From Bacillus sp. FJAT-29937 (lineage in GTDB: Bacteria > Bacillota > Bacilli > Bacillales > Cytobacillaceae), in NCBI RefSeq assembly GCF_001509555.1, contig NZ_LMAS01000004.1:186001-250000 (forward strand): DNA of 64,000 nt, read 5' to 3'. Below the pieces are notes generated by a model. The model was not told where the DNA came from and made no database searches. It saw only the letters and a list, made by a program, of their open reading frames with translations. The position numbers and the translations under genes are program-made. Below are positions 24,310-33,328 of the stretch, piece by piece. How positions within the stretch are numbered: the stretch's first letter is position 1; each line of letters starts with the position of its first letter.

Positions 24310-25458
24310 ATGTTAACAAGATCGAGTAAGAAGGTTGTTGAGCTATTGCACAAGGAAAAGAAAAAGATGTTAGATGAGTGGGGAAAGAAGATAGTCGTTT
24401 CTTCTGATGATCCTTTTAAAGATCGAATGAAGGAAAATGGCGAGGTTATGTTTTATCTTCTGTCCCAATGCTTTTCATACAAAGAGGAGGAATTAGTAAA
24501 AACGATTCGCAAGTTTTCAATTTCTGTTGCGGATCAACGGTTAAAAGCCGGCATAAACATAGGCGAATTTGTCTATAACGTAAATCTTGGACGAGCCATT
24601 TTCCAAGAAGAACTAAAGAATATGGATCTAAGTATAGAAGAACTGAACGAATATAATCAGAAGGTTCAATATTGTATTGATCAATTTCTATATTTCTGTG
24701 TTACTTATTATAGTGATGCAAAAAATCAGATTATCGAAGAAAAAACTCAATTTATAGATACGAGTCATAAAGATCGACTCACACTGCTAGGTCAAATGAC
24801 TTCTAGCTTCATCCACGAGTTTCGAAATCCACTTACCTCTGTTCAAGGCTTCATCCAATTATTAAAAGCTGAAAATCCAAACTTGAAATATTTAGATATC
24901 ATTTCGATTGAATTAGAACAGTTGAATTTTCGCATCTCTCAGTTTCTCTTACTATCAAAGAAGGAATTGATTGGAAAAGAGAAAGTGAATTTTTCTCTTA
25001 ATGAAATAATTGATGAAGTATTAGTTTTCTTGTATCCTAGCATTTTGGACGGAAAAGTGAAAATTGAAAAATGGATGCCAGACTCCATTTCCCTATTAGG
25101 CTATGCAGATGAGATCCGTCAAGTATTAATCAATATTATTTTTAATGCCATTGATGTTTTACATACATCGACGCCAGTACCAACAATAAAAATAACTAGC
25201 CACATTCAAGATGAATCGTTTATTAAGCTAGAAATTGCCAATAACGGGCCAAAGATTCCTCAACATCTTGTTAAGTCTATCTTTGAACCATTCGTAACAA
25301 CTAAATCTCTTGGCACTGGACTTGGATTATTTGTCTGTAAAGAGATTATTGAAAAGCATAAAGGGAAATTAGAATGTGAAACAAAAGGAGACTTAACGGT
25401 TTTTAGCATGATCCTTCCAGTTTCCGAAATTAACCCTGGCCGACTCTTAAGCACGTGA
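24310..25458 (+). CDS. Soluble sporulation-type histidine kinase with RsbRD-like sensor domain
   Basis: A 382-residue cytoplasmic kinase with no transmembrane segment. The N-terminal 140 residues are helical and resemble the RsbRD/globin-like sensor domain found in stress proteins. The HisKA motif FIHEFRNPLTSVQGF lies near residues 167-181. The ATPase part has an N box (EIRQVLINIIFNAID) near 265, ANNGPKIP as G1, and GTGLGL as G2. The HEFRNPLT pattern is that of the orphan sporulation kinases that feed Spo0F, and no response regulator adjoins. Start at 24310: GGGGAG lies 6 bases upstream; two earlier in-frame ATGs lack good sites. A Spo0A box and SigH-like elements upstream fit a role in sporulation onset. 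Confidence 0.8.
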   Translation: MLTRSSKKVVELLHKEKKKMLDEWGKKIVVSSDDPFKDRMKENGEVMFYLLSQCFSYKEEELVKTIRKFSISVADQRLKAGINIGEFVYNVNLGRAIFQEELKNMDLSIEELNEYNQKVQYCIDQFLYFCVTYYSDAKNQIIEEKTQFIDTSHKDRLTLLGQMTSSFIHEFRNPLTSVQGFIQLLKAENPNLKYLDIISIELEQLNFRISQFLLLSKKELIGKEKVNFSLNEIIDEVLVFLYPSILDGKVKIEKWMPDSISLLGYADEIRQVLINIIFNAIDVLHTSTPVPTIKITSHIQDESFIKLEIANNGPKIPQHLVKSIFEPFVTTKSLGTGLGLFVCKEIIEKHKGKLECETKGDLTVFSMILPVSEINPGRLLST

Positions 25459-25472
25459 GTCAGCCTTTTTTT
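25438..25472 (+). terminator. Terminator of the histidine kinase gene
   Basis: GGCCGACTC (25438-25446) and GAGTCAGCC (25457-25465) are followed by a T-run. The stem includes the last codons of the gene. Confidence 0.8.
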
Positions 25473-25565
25473 ATAAAGCAAAATAAAATTCTTATGTACT
25501 TCTATCATTATTCAGATTAAAATTGGTAATTATCTCTAATTCTATTATTTAAGGAGGGGTCTACG

Positions 25566-26105
25566 TTGTTTGTGTTAAAGGTTGATCAGGATATCGAACT
25601 GCAGCTTTTTCAATTACACCATGCAGAAGAGCTGTATCACATGGTTGATACGAATAGACTGCATTTAAGAGAGTGGCTTCCTTGGGTTGATAATATGACT
25701 TCACCCATTCAATATCACGAGATTATTCCAATGTGGCTAAAAGCCTTTGCTGATAATAATGGATTTAATACTGGCATTCGATATAAAGGTCAGCTTGCCG
25801 GTTCAGTCGGCTTCCATCAAATTGATTGGAATAGTAAACAAACGAGTATGGGGTATTACCTTGCTAAAGGGTTTGAAGGAAAAGGGATTATGACTAGAAC
25901 GGTTCAGGCTCTCATTAATTACGCTTTTCTAGACTTAAATTTAAATCGGCTGGAAATTCGCTGCGGGGTAGGAAATAAGAAGAGCCGTGCAATCCCTGAA
26001 AGATTAGGATTTACACAAGAAGGAATTGTTCGTGACGCGGAATTTTTATACAATCATTATCATGATCTAGTAATCTATGGAATGCTGGCACGTGATTGGA
26101 AATAA
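25566..26105 (+). CDS. ydaF: GNAT acetyltransferase, YdaF/RimL-like
   Basis: A 179-residue GNAT-fold acetyltransferase. The acetyl-CoA loop lies in GYYLAKGFEGKGIMTRTVQALI near residues 96-117, and NLNRLEIRCGVGNKKSRAIPERLGF near 128-152 is the typical second half. The opening MFVLKVDQDIELQL and the GKGI loop match B. subtilis YdaF (183 aa), related to ribosomal protein serine N-acetyltransferases. Its true substrate is unknown. The start is a TTG at 25566 behind a perfect AAGGAGGGG site. It is a single gene, convergent with the P-type ATPase. Confidence 0.85.
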   Translation: MFVLKVDQDIELQLFQLHHAEELYHMVDTNRLHLREWLPWVDNMTSPIQYHEIIPMWLKAFADNNGFNTGIRYKGQLAGSVGFHQIDWNSKQTSMGYYLAKGFEGKGIMTRTVQALINYAFLDLNLNRLEIRCGVGNKKSRAIPERLGFTQEGIVRDAEFLYNHYHDLVIYGMLARDWK

Positions 26106-26106
26106 G

Positions 26107-26130
26107 GAAGGTCCTTCGAAAAGGACCTTC
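26107..26130. terminator. Bidirectional terminator between ydaF and the P-type ATPase
   Basis: GAAGGTCCTT (26107-26116), loop CGAA, and AAGGACCTTC (26121-26130) form a perfect 10-base stem between convergent genes, followed by TTATTTTT on the + strand. Confidence 0.82.
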
Positions 26131-28263
26131 TTATTTTTGACTATCTTTCACTCTCAACAGTCTTAACCCATTTAAAGTTACAATTAATGTCGCACCCATA
26201 TCCGCAAATATCGCAATCCATAATGTCAGCCACCCAGGAACAACAAGAAGCAAGGCGAGAAGCTTAATCCCAATGGAGAAAGTAATATTTTGCTTAATAA
26301 TCGCTAATGCTTTGCGGCTTAATTTAATAGTGAAAGGAAGTTTGGATAAATCATCACTCATTAATGCGATATCGGCCGTTTCAAGTGCTGTATCTGTACC
26401 TGCTCCGCCCATTGCAATGCCAACATTAGCAGCTGCAAGAGCAGGGGCGTCATTTACTCCATCTCCTACCATGGCCACTTTTCCATATGTGGCTCGAAGC
26501 TCATTTATATAAGCTAATTTTTCTTCCGGAAGCAGTTCTGCTGCAATTCTTGTGACATTGACATTTTCACCGACCGCCCTCGCTGTGCCATGATTGTCAC
26601 CTGTAAGCATAACCGTTTCTTCAATCCCCAATTCGTGAAGTTTCCGTATGACACTCCGGCTGCTTTCCCTCACTTCATCAGAAATGGCGGCGATTCCGAT
26701 GATTTCAGCCTCCGTTCCTGCTAAAATAACTGTCTTCCCCTCATCCTCTAGTCGGGAAATATCACTTGAAACAGCAGAAATCTCTGGATGACTAGCGAAA
26801 AGTCTAGGGCTGCCAAGCAAATAGGTGATCTGATCAATTCGGCCTTTTATGCCTTTACCCGTAATTGAGGTGAAATCCGTTACCTCGATTTCCTTAAATG
26901 ACAGATGATCATGTTCAGCCCTTTTCAAAATCGCCTTTGCCAAAGGATGCTGTGATCCTTTTTCTAAAGCCGCTGCAATACTCAAAAACTGTTTCACATC
27001 GGTGTTCCGGTAAGCAAGAAGATCTGTTACTGCCGGAATCCCTTTCGTTAAGGTTCCTGTTTTATCAAAGGCAATGGCTCTTAGTGACCCAGCTTCTTCT
27101 AAGTGAATACCGCCTTTAATAAGTACACCATTTCTTGCAGCATTCCCAATGGCTGTAACGATTGACACAGGCGTTGAAATCACAAGCGCACAAGGACAGC
27201 CAACAACTAAAACAGCCAAACCTTGATAAATCCATGTATCCCAATTTCCATTGAAGAAAATTGGCGGGAGAATGGCCACTAGGAAGGCGATTACGATAAT
27301 GACGGGTGTATAATACTTTGCAAATCTGTCAACAAATGCTTGAGATGGGGCACGTTCTGCTTGTGCCTCTTCTACAAGATGAATAATTTTTGCCAGTGTC
27401 GTGTCTTCCATTTTCTTTGTAACCGTAATTTCCAGAAGACCTTCTATATTTAATGTACCGGCATAAACCTCATCCCCCAGCGTTTTATTGACTGGAATCG
27501 ATTCCCCTGTGATCGGTGCCTGATTCACTGTTGAAGCACCTGAGAGAACGGTGCCATCCATAGCAACTTTTTCACCTGGCTTTACAACTAAAATATCCCC
27601 TATCATTATCTCTTCAACGGGAATTACGAATTCTTTACCATTACGTATTATTTGTGCTTCTTTCGGCGCTATATCCATCAATGTTTTAATAGAAGCCCTT
27701 GCCTTATCCATTGAATAGGCTTCAAGCACTTCACTTATGGCAAATAGAATAACAACAGTTGCCCCTTCTCCCCATTCTCCAATGAGGGCTGCTCCAATAA
27801 TGGCAATCGTCATTAAAGTTCGCATATCAAACTGGAGTTTCAAAAGGTTTATAAATCCCGTCTTGAAAAGGCTGTAGCCTCCAATAACAATGGATAAACA
27901 ATAGGAGATAACTGAACCGATATGGCCCTCCCCATAATAATGTTGGATCAGCCAACCGGCAAACAATAATACACCAGCAACAAGGACATTCCAGTTCTCT
28001 TTATAAAATGGCACTTTCTTAAATTCCGATTTTTCTCTTTCTGGCATTAGCTTAATACCTTCAAAGGCACCTGCTTTTTCTAGCTCTCCTAAAGTGGCTT
28101 CACCGTAGACCGTGAGCTTAGAAGCTCCAAAATTAACATTCGCATCCATCACACCATCCAGGTGCTTTACGTTCTTTTCGAACTTTTGGGCGCAGCTGAT
28201 TCAGGAAAAGCCTTGTACACGATAGACAGTCTTATTATGCTCTTTCGCCATTGCCTGTATCAC
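26131..28263 (-). pseudogene. cadA: CadA/ZosA-type P1B cation ATPase with an in-frame TGA in its metal-binding motif
   Basis: From the GTG at 28263 (AGGAGGT site 8 bases upstream) the frame runs to 26131 with one in-frame stop, TGA at 28203-28201. It encodes a heavy-metal P-type ATPase of about 710 codons. The HMA domain should begin [19 protein letters not shown], but the first cysteine codon is TGA, then ISCAQKF. Everything after it is intact: six to eight helices, [10 protein letters not shown] (CPC metal site), DKTGTLTKG (phosphorylation), HP near [16 protein letters not shown]. The CPC motif and length indicate Zn/Cd/Co export. The 673-codon part from about 28152 could be translated from an internal GTG/ATG with a poor site, giving a transporter without the HMA domain. 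A nonsense mutation, a sequencing error or selenocysteine are the options; the first two are likelier. Confidence 0.8.
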
Positions 28264-28460
28264 GTAAAGCCACCTCCTCTTGCTTGTTACCTATTAGTTT
28301 ATTCAATCACTTCATTTTTTGTCAAAGAAAATCAAGCCATGTTTATGTGGAGGGATTTTAAGGTATTTATTCAATTGACAAGCCCAATCAAATCCATCAA
28401 CGGATAACCGTATAATTTTCCAAATAAAAAAAGATTATTTCGGGAAAAGTAAACTTCAGA

Positions 28461-28498
28461 GGAGGTGAACGTTCCTTACATTTTTCGTAAGGGCATGA
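28461..28498 (+). promoter_or_regulatory. Shine-Dalgarno, hairpin, start arrangement before CNNM copy 1
   Basis: A perfect GGAGGTGA (28461-28468) lies 30 bases before the start at 28499, too far for normal initiation. Between them CCTTAC (28474-28479) pairs with GTAAGG (28487-28492). With the hairpin folded out, the remaining distance is 11 bases. The paralog at 30526 has the same arrangement. Confidence 0.6.
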
Positions 28499-29800
28499 AT
28501 GATGATGCTTAATCTTTTCCTTCTATTTGTATTAATTGCCTTAACTGCTTTTTTCGTTGCTTCTGAATTTGCCATGGTTAAAGTGCGATCATCTCGAATT
28601 GACCAGTTAATTGCTGAGGGAAATCCGAGAGCTCACACGGCAAAAAAAGTAACCTCCAATTTAGATGAATATTTATCAGCCTGTCAGCTTGGTATTACTA
28701 TAACTGCATTAGGACTCGGCTGGCTCGGTGAACCAACAATTGAAAAAATTTTGGAGCCTATTTTTGAACATTTGCATTTGCAGCCCTCTATCACTAAAGT
28801 TCTTTCGTTCGTTATCGCCTTTTCGTTAGTCACCTTCTTGCATGTCGTAATAGGTGAACTGGCGCCTAAAACAGTTGCCATTCAAAAAGCTGAAGCCATT
28901 ACATTAGCATTTGCGCAGCCTTTAATTTGGTTTTATAAAATTTTGTTCCCATTTATTTGGACTCTAAATCACTCGGCAAGATTTGTCACAAGCCTGTTTG
29001 GTTTAAAGCCTGTTTCCGAGCATGATATTGCCCACTCTGAAGAAGAACTGCGGATCATTCTTTCTGAGAGTCTCAAGAGCGGTGAAATCAATCAATCAGA
29101 ATATAAATATGTAAACAATATTTTTGAATTTGACAATCGCATCGCGAAAGAGATTATGGTTCCAAGAACGGAGATTGTCAGCATAGATGAAAATGCGACA
29201 CTTTCTGAAGTGCTTGATGTCATTATGAATGAAAGGTATACAAGATATCCGATTACAGGCGGAGACAAAGATACCATTCTCGGCCTTATTAATGTGAAAG
29301 AAATTTTGACCGATTGTATTCGAAAAAAATGCCAAGAGGAAAAAACAGTTGTTCAATATATAAAACCTGTTATTAGAGTAATTGAAACGATACCGATTCA
29401 TGATCTTTTGTTGAAAATGCAAAAGGAACGTACACATATGGCCATTTTATTCGATGAATATGGCGGAACAGCCGGATTGGTAACCGCAGAGGATATTTTA
29501 GAGGAAATCGTTGGTGAAATCCGTGATGAGTTTGATGCAGATGAGCTTCCTTTTGTGCAAAAGCTGGACAAGGATCATTATATATTAGATGCAAAGCTGC
29601 TCATTTCGGAAACGAATGACTTATTAGGAACGGATCTTGATGAAGACGAAGTTGATACCCTTGGCGGCTGGATACTCACACAAAAGTTCGATCTCGAACA
29701 GGGAGATGCTATTGAACATGATGGATACCAATTTATTATTAAGGAAATTGAAGGCCATCATATTCTTTACATTGAAGTTAGGAAGACTGAAGCTGACTGA
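28499..29800 (+). CDS. mpfA: CNNM/MpfA-type transporter (DUF21, CBS, CorC domains), copy 1
   Basis: A 433-residue membrane protein of the HlyC/CorC (CNNM) family. The DUF21 transmembrane domain spans residues 1-190, with [20 protein letters not shown] near 13-32 and [18 protein letters not shown] near 112-129. A CBS pair follows at about 205-335 ([31 protein letters not shown]), then a C-terminal CorC_HlyC domain. B. subtilis MpfA (YhdP, 444 aa) exports magnesium. It is separated from its close paralog at 30526 by a MerR-family gene, as yhdP-yhdQ-...-yhdT in B. subtilis. The frame upstream of 28499 is closed by TGA, so the ATG cluster at 28499-28507 must be the start. The only Shine-Dalgarno lies beyond a hairpin. 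Confidence 0.85.
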   Translation: MMMLNLFLLFVLIALTAFFVASEFAMVKVRSSRIDQLIAEGNPRAHTAKKVTSNLDEYLSACQLGITITALGLGWLGEPTIEKILEPIFEHLHLQPSITKVLSFVIAFSLVTFLHVVIGELAPKTVAIQKAEAITLAFAQPLIWFYKILFPFIWTLNHSARFVTSLFGLKPVSEHDIAHSEEELRIILSESLKSGEINQSEYKYVNNIFEFDNRIAKEIMVPRTEIVSIDENATLSEVLDVIMNERYTRYPITGGDKDTILGLINVKEILTDCIRKKCQEEKTVVQYIKPVIRVIETIPIHDLLLKMQKERTHMAILFDEYGGTAGLVTAEDILEEIVGEIRDEFDADELPFVQKLDKDHYILDAKLLISETNDLLGTDLDEDEVDTLGGWILTQKFDLEQGDAIEHDGYQFIIKEIEGHHILYIEVRKTEAD

Positions 29801-29801
29801 T

Positions 29802-29860
29802 GGACAGACCTTTAGGGAATACATACAAATATTCTTCCTAATTTCGGTCTGTTCCTTTCA
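29802..29860 (+). terminator. Probable terminator of CNNM copy 1
   Basis: GGACAGACC pairs with GGTCTGTTCC with one bulge, and TAGGGAA pairs with TTCTTCCTA inside. The T-run after it is weak. Confidence 0.45.
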
Positions 29861-30043
29861 GTTCGATTTTTATTTTCTGAAAATTCAAATACATATTTCT
29901 TTAGAACACCGTATAAATTAAATTAACAAATATTTATTAAACTGTTACGTTTGACTGTATGGTTTTATGTAGCATATAATAAATTTAGGGAGTTATACTT
30001 TTTTTCAATACTCTAGCTAATTAAATTGTAATGGGGTGATACG

Positions 30044-30462
30044 ATGGGGCAGTTTATCGTATTGGTGAATTAGCAAAAGTTGCAAATATTTCTAAACGAA
30101 CGATAGATTATTATACAAACATTGGTCTGATTCAGGCTCAGCGTACAAAATCTAATTATCGGATGTATTCTGAAGACGTTCTGTCTGACCTTCATTTTAT
30201 TGAAGAATGTAAATCTATGCATTTTCCGCTAGATGAGATTAAGAGAAAACTAGAATTAAAATCAAAAACGGTCATGCATACAAGAGATGTCGAAAGGCAA
30301 ATTGATGCGATTACACAGCAAATTAAGCAGCTTCATAACGAAATTGCAGTTCTGCTGCCATTAATCAATTTTCTTGATGAAGATCAAAAGGGTGACCTCT
30401 CAAAAAAGCTGAATACAGAAGGCACAACATTAATTGAGTCTCTTGTAAGCTTGACAAGTTAA
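30044..30462 (+). pseudogene. MerR-family regulator with a frameshift at codon 5
   Basis: The protein reads as a MerR regulator of about 138 residues: YRIGELAKVANISKRTIDYY, then TNIGLIQAQRTKSNYRMYS, helices, and a C-terminal coiled coil. The only good start, ATG at 30044 behind GGGGTGAT, opens MGQF and then leaves this frame. The sequence CAGTTTATCG has three T where four would give MGQFYRIGELAKV in one frame. As given, the frame with the HTH has no ATG, GTG or TTG before 30163, so the HTH could not be made. A one-base deletion in a T-run is either a real lesion or a base-calling error. Family members sense metals, oxidants or nitrogen status. It lies between two CNNM transporter genes. Confidence 0.72.
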
Positions 30463-30481
30463 CCCTATTTTCTACTATTTC

Positions 30482-30525
30482 AGGAGGTGACTCCTTACCC
30501 GAAAGATCGGGCTAAGGGAATTTAT
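30482..30525 (+). promoter_or_regulatory. Shine-Dalgarno, hairpin, start arrangement before CNNM copy 2
   Basis: AGGAGGTGA (30482-30490) is followed by a strong hairpin at 30493-30517. Ten pairs, CCTTACCCGA against TCGGG-c-TAAGG with one bulged C, close an AAGA loop. The TTG start at 30526 then follows. The full distance is 35 bases; without the hairpin it is 10. The stem begins with the same CCTTAC as in copy 1, though the stems differ in length. Confidence 0.62.
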
Positions 30526-31869
30526 TTGGACATATTAAACTTGGTTATTATAGCCATTTTAATTGCTTTGACGGCATTTTTTGTTGCTTCAGAATTTGCC
30601 ATCGTAAAGATAAGAAGTTCAAGAATTGATCAGTTAATTGAAGAAGGAAATAGAAGTGCAATCCCAGCTAAGAAAGTGATTAGTAATTTGGATGAGTATT
30701 TATCAGCCTGCCAATTAGGGATAACCATTACTGCTCTTGGAATCGGTTGGCTCGGAGAACCGACCATCGCACATATGCTTCGACCTATTTTTGATAAATT
30801 GAACGTACCAAGTTCCGCATCACATATTATTTCAATCGGAATTGCCTTTGCGATTATTACCTTCTTGCATGTTGTTATAGGAGAATTGGCACCCAAAACG
30901 CTTGCGATTCAAAAAGCTGAAAAGGTTACATTGTTAACCGCCCGGCCATTAATTTTATTCTATAAATTAATGTATCCGGTAATCTGGGCTTTAAATGGAT
31001 CTGCTCAATTATTAGTACGTTTATTTGGATTAAAGCCAGTTTCCGAACACGAATTAGCTCATTCAGAAGAAGAGCTTCGCATCATTTTATCTGAAAGCTA
31101 TGAAAGCGGCGAAATCAACCAATCTGAGTTTAAGTATGTAAATAAAATCTTTGATTTTGACGACCGTATTGCGAAAGAGATCATGGTTCCACGAACTGAA
31201 ATCGTTTCATTCTCGAAGGATGACACGCTGGATAGCTTTTTACAAACGGTTTATGAAGAAAAATTTACACGCTATCCGATAATAGATGGTGATAAAGACC
31301 ATATTATTGGAATCGTTAATATTAAAGAAGTTATGACGGATCTAATTAAGAACAGACAGGTCACTTCCAATAAGCTTGAATCTTATACCCGTCCCATTAT
31401 TCGCGTAATCGATACGATTCCGATCCATGATCTCCTCCTTAAAATGCAGAAGGAAAGAATTCATATGGCTATCCTGATGGATGAGTATGGCGGAACTTCC
31501 GGTCTTGTGACAGTTGAAGATATTATCGAGGAAATTGTCGGTGATATCCGCGATGAATTTGATATGGATGAAGTGCCAGAGGTTCGAAAAATCAATGATG
31601 AACACTATATCATTGATTCGAAAATGCTTGTAAGTGAAGTAAGCGATCTTCTAAATGTTGATATAAATGATGAAGATGTTGATACAATCGGCGGATGGAT
31701 TCTAACAGAGAATTACGAAGCGAAGCAAGGCGATGTGATTGAATTAGATTCCTATAGCTTTAAGATTATCGACATGGAAGATCATCATATTAAGTATATT
31801 GAAGTCATGAAGATTAATGAAAACGAGAAACCTCAACCACTTCCTTTGACGGAAACACAAGTAGTGTAA
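30526..31869 (+). CDS. CNNM/MpfA-type transporter (DUF21, CBS, CorC domains), copy 2
   Basis: A 447-residue paralog of the protein at 28499, sharing most of its sequence. The DUF21 membrane domain is at residues 1-190 ([19 protein letters not shown]), the CBS pair at about 205-335 ([33 protein letters not shown]), and a CorC_HlyC C-terminus follows. It has a longer tail ending in a proline-rich stretch (EKPQPLPLTETQVV). The start is taken as the TTG at 30526, which aligns with the start of copy 1. A GTG at 30487 in the same frame would add 13 residues, but it lies inside the Shine-Dalgarno. Relatives in B. subtilis are YhdT, YhdP and YqhB; magnesium or other divalent-cation export is likely from the family. 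Confidence 0.83.
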   Translation: MDILNLVIIAILIALTAFFVASEFAIVKIRSSRIDQLIEEGNRSAIPAKKVISNLDEYLSACQLGITITALGIGWLGEPTIAHMLRPIFDKLNVPSSASHIISIGIAFAIITFLHVVIGELAPKTLAIQKAEKVTLLTARPLILFYKLMYPVIWALNGSAQLLVRLFGLKPVSEHELAHSEEELRIILSESYESGEINQSEFKYVNKIFDFDDRIAKEIMVPRTEIVSFSKDDTLDSFLQTVYEEKFTRYPIIDGDKDHIIGIVNIKEVMTDLIKNRQVTSNKLESYTRPIIRVIDTIPIHDLLLKMQKERIHMAILMDEYGGTSGLVTVEDIIEEIVGDIRDEFDMDEVPEVRKINDEHYIIDSKMLVSEVSDLLNVDINDEDVDTIGGWILTENYEAKQGDVIELDSYSFKIIDMEDHHIKYIEVMKINENEKPQPLPLTETQVV

Positions 31870-31875
31870 CAAATA

Positions 31876-31917
31876 AAAAGGGCAGAATCCAAACATTTGA
31901 GTGGATTTTGCCCTTTT
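31876..31917. terminator. Bidirectional terminator after CNNM copy 2
   Basis: AAAAGGGCAGAATCCA (31876-31891) pairs with TGGATTTTGCCCTTTT (31902-31917) with one G-U pair. It lies between convergent genes. Confidence 0.82.
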
Positions 31918-31921
31918 CTTA

Positions 31922-33328
31922 TTATCCTTTCGGAAACGAAATTGTAAATTTCGTCCCCTGCCCTTTTTCGCTGCTCACTTCTATTCTGCCATGATGCAGA
32001 TGAACGAGCTGTTTGACAATGGACAAACCTATGCCGAATTCGCCAAATGACTCTCCCGTTCTTGATACATCTGCTTTATAAAATCGATGCCAAATGGACT
32101 CAATTTCTTCGGGATCAATCCCAATGCCCGTATCCTCGATTTCGATTATTGTTTCCTTCTCTTCCGATTTTCCTTTTAGGATAATCTCTCCGCTTTCTGT
32201 GAATTGGTTACTATTTTTGACAATATTTATGAGGATTTGGATAAGCCTGTCGTAATCGGCAACGACTGTACTATTCTCCTCACATATGACCGATATGTGA
32301 TTATTTTTTTCAAGTGCCTGCATATGAAGCTGCTCTTTCACGACCTCAAGCACTTCAGATAAATTTATTTCCACCTTATCCAGCTTTAATTGGTTAGAAC
32401 GGATTTTTTCATAATCAAGATTTTCGTTCACAAGCCGGATCAGTCTTTTCGCTTCACGGTCAATTAAGATCATTCCTCTTTCAATATCCTCTTCGGGAAT
32501 TAATTGATTCTTTATTCCTTCAGCAAGACCGCTAATCGTCGTTAAAGGGGTACGCATCTCATGAGAAACATCTGCAATAAACTTTCTCCGCCTATTTTCC
32601 AGCCGATCGATTTCTTCATGGGATTTCTTAATCTTTCCAGCCATTTCATTGAAGTCCCTCGCAAGCTGGCCAATCTCATCAATGGACGATTCTGGCACAT
32701 GAACATCATAATTACCGGCCGATATCATCGAAGTCGCCTTGCGGATTTCTTTAATCCGTTTTATCAAGCTTTTCGAAAAAATAAGGCTAATTAGAATGGA
32801 AGCTGATAAAGAGATGACGATTGTATATAATAAAAATTTATTTAATTGGGTAATCATATTCATCGTCCCTGTTATGGGCGATAGTAAAAGAATTCCCCCG
32901 CCTAAACGATCTCCTTGCATGAAAGGAACAGCGACAAGTGAAACCTCCTGACCAAATCGTTTAATATCATGTTTAACAGATACTTTATTTCCCTTTGAAA
33001 TTTCCGTCCACTCTTTTTCAGTCAATTGTATTAACGGGGTGCTTTGCAGCTTCGGATAGATCACTTTTCCTTCATAATTAAACAGAATATATTTAATATG
33101 CCTAGTATTAAGCAGCTGGCTGTACTCGGCTAAAAATTGTTCATTCCCCTCAAGCCTTAACGTTAAATCTGTCAGAATTTGATCACCATACGCCTCTAGC
33201 TCCTCTACCTTATTTTGGAAAATATATCTTTCAACAAACTGTGAAAATGAAAGACTCAAAATGAGGAAAGCCAAAATTAGGATGCTAATATGACTAATTA
33301 ATAGCTGATAAAAAAATCTAATCCTCAT
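31922..33328 (-). CDS. Membrane sensor histidine kinase, YclK-like
   Basis: A 468-residue kinase. Transmembrane helices lie near residues 10-30 and 163-185 and bound an extracytoplasmic sensor domain of about 130 residues. HAMP follows to about 240. HisKA has FIADVSHEMRTPLTTISG near 252-269, the N box is LIQILINIVKNSN, and G boxes are DTGIGI and GIGLSIVKQ. Size and layout match YclK of B. subtilis. The ATG at 33328 lies 11 bases inside the end of the response regulator gene, so the pair is coupled. The signal is unknown. Confidence 0.83.
   Translation of the reverse strand: MRIRFFYQLLISHISILILAFLILSLSFSQFVERYIFQNKVEELEAYGDQILTDLTLRLEGNEQFLAEYSQLLNTRHIKYILFNYEGKVIYPKLQSTPLIQLTEKEWTEISKGNKVSVKHDIKRFGQEVSLVAVPFMQGDRLGGGILLLSPITGTMNMITQLNKFLLYTIVISLSASILISLIFSKSLIKRIKEIRKATSMISAGNYDVHVPESSIDEIGQLARDFNEMAGKIKKSHEEIDRLENRRRKFIADVSHEMRTPLTTISGLAEGIKNQLIPEEDIERGMILIDREAKRLIRLVNENLDYEKIRSNQLKLDKVEINLSEVLEVVKEQLHMQALEKNNHISVICEENSTVVADYDRLIQILINIVKNSNQFTESGEIILKGKSEEKETIIEIEDTGIGIDPEEIESIWHRFYKADVSRTGESFGEFGIGLSIVKQLVHLHHGRIEVSSEKGQGTKFTISFPKG

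Noticed and set aside
28201..28203. Selenocysteine at the in-frame TGA of the cation ATPase
   Set aside because: It was kept only as an option. The stem downstream (GTTC/GAAC) is too weak for a convincing SECIS, no sel genes are in the window, and a nonsense change is simpler.
28264..28498. A CzrA/ArsR-type operator before the cation ATPase
   Set aside because: A TTGACA box is visible, but no clear 12-2-12 symmetric site could be found.
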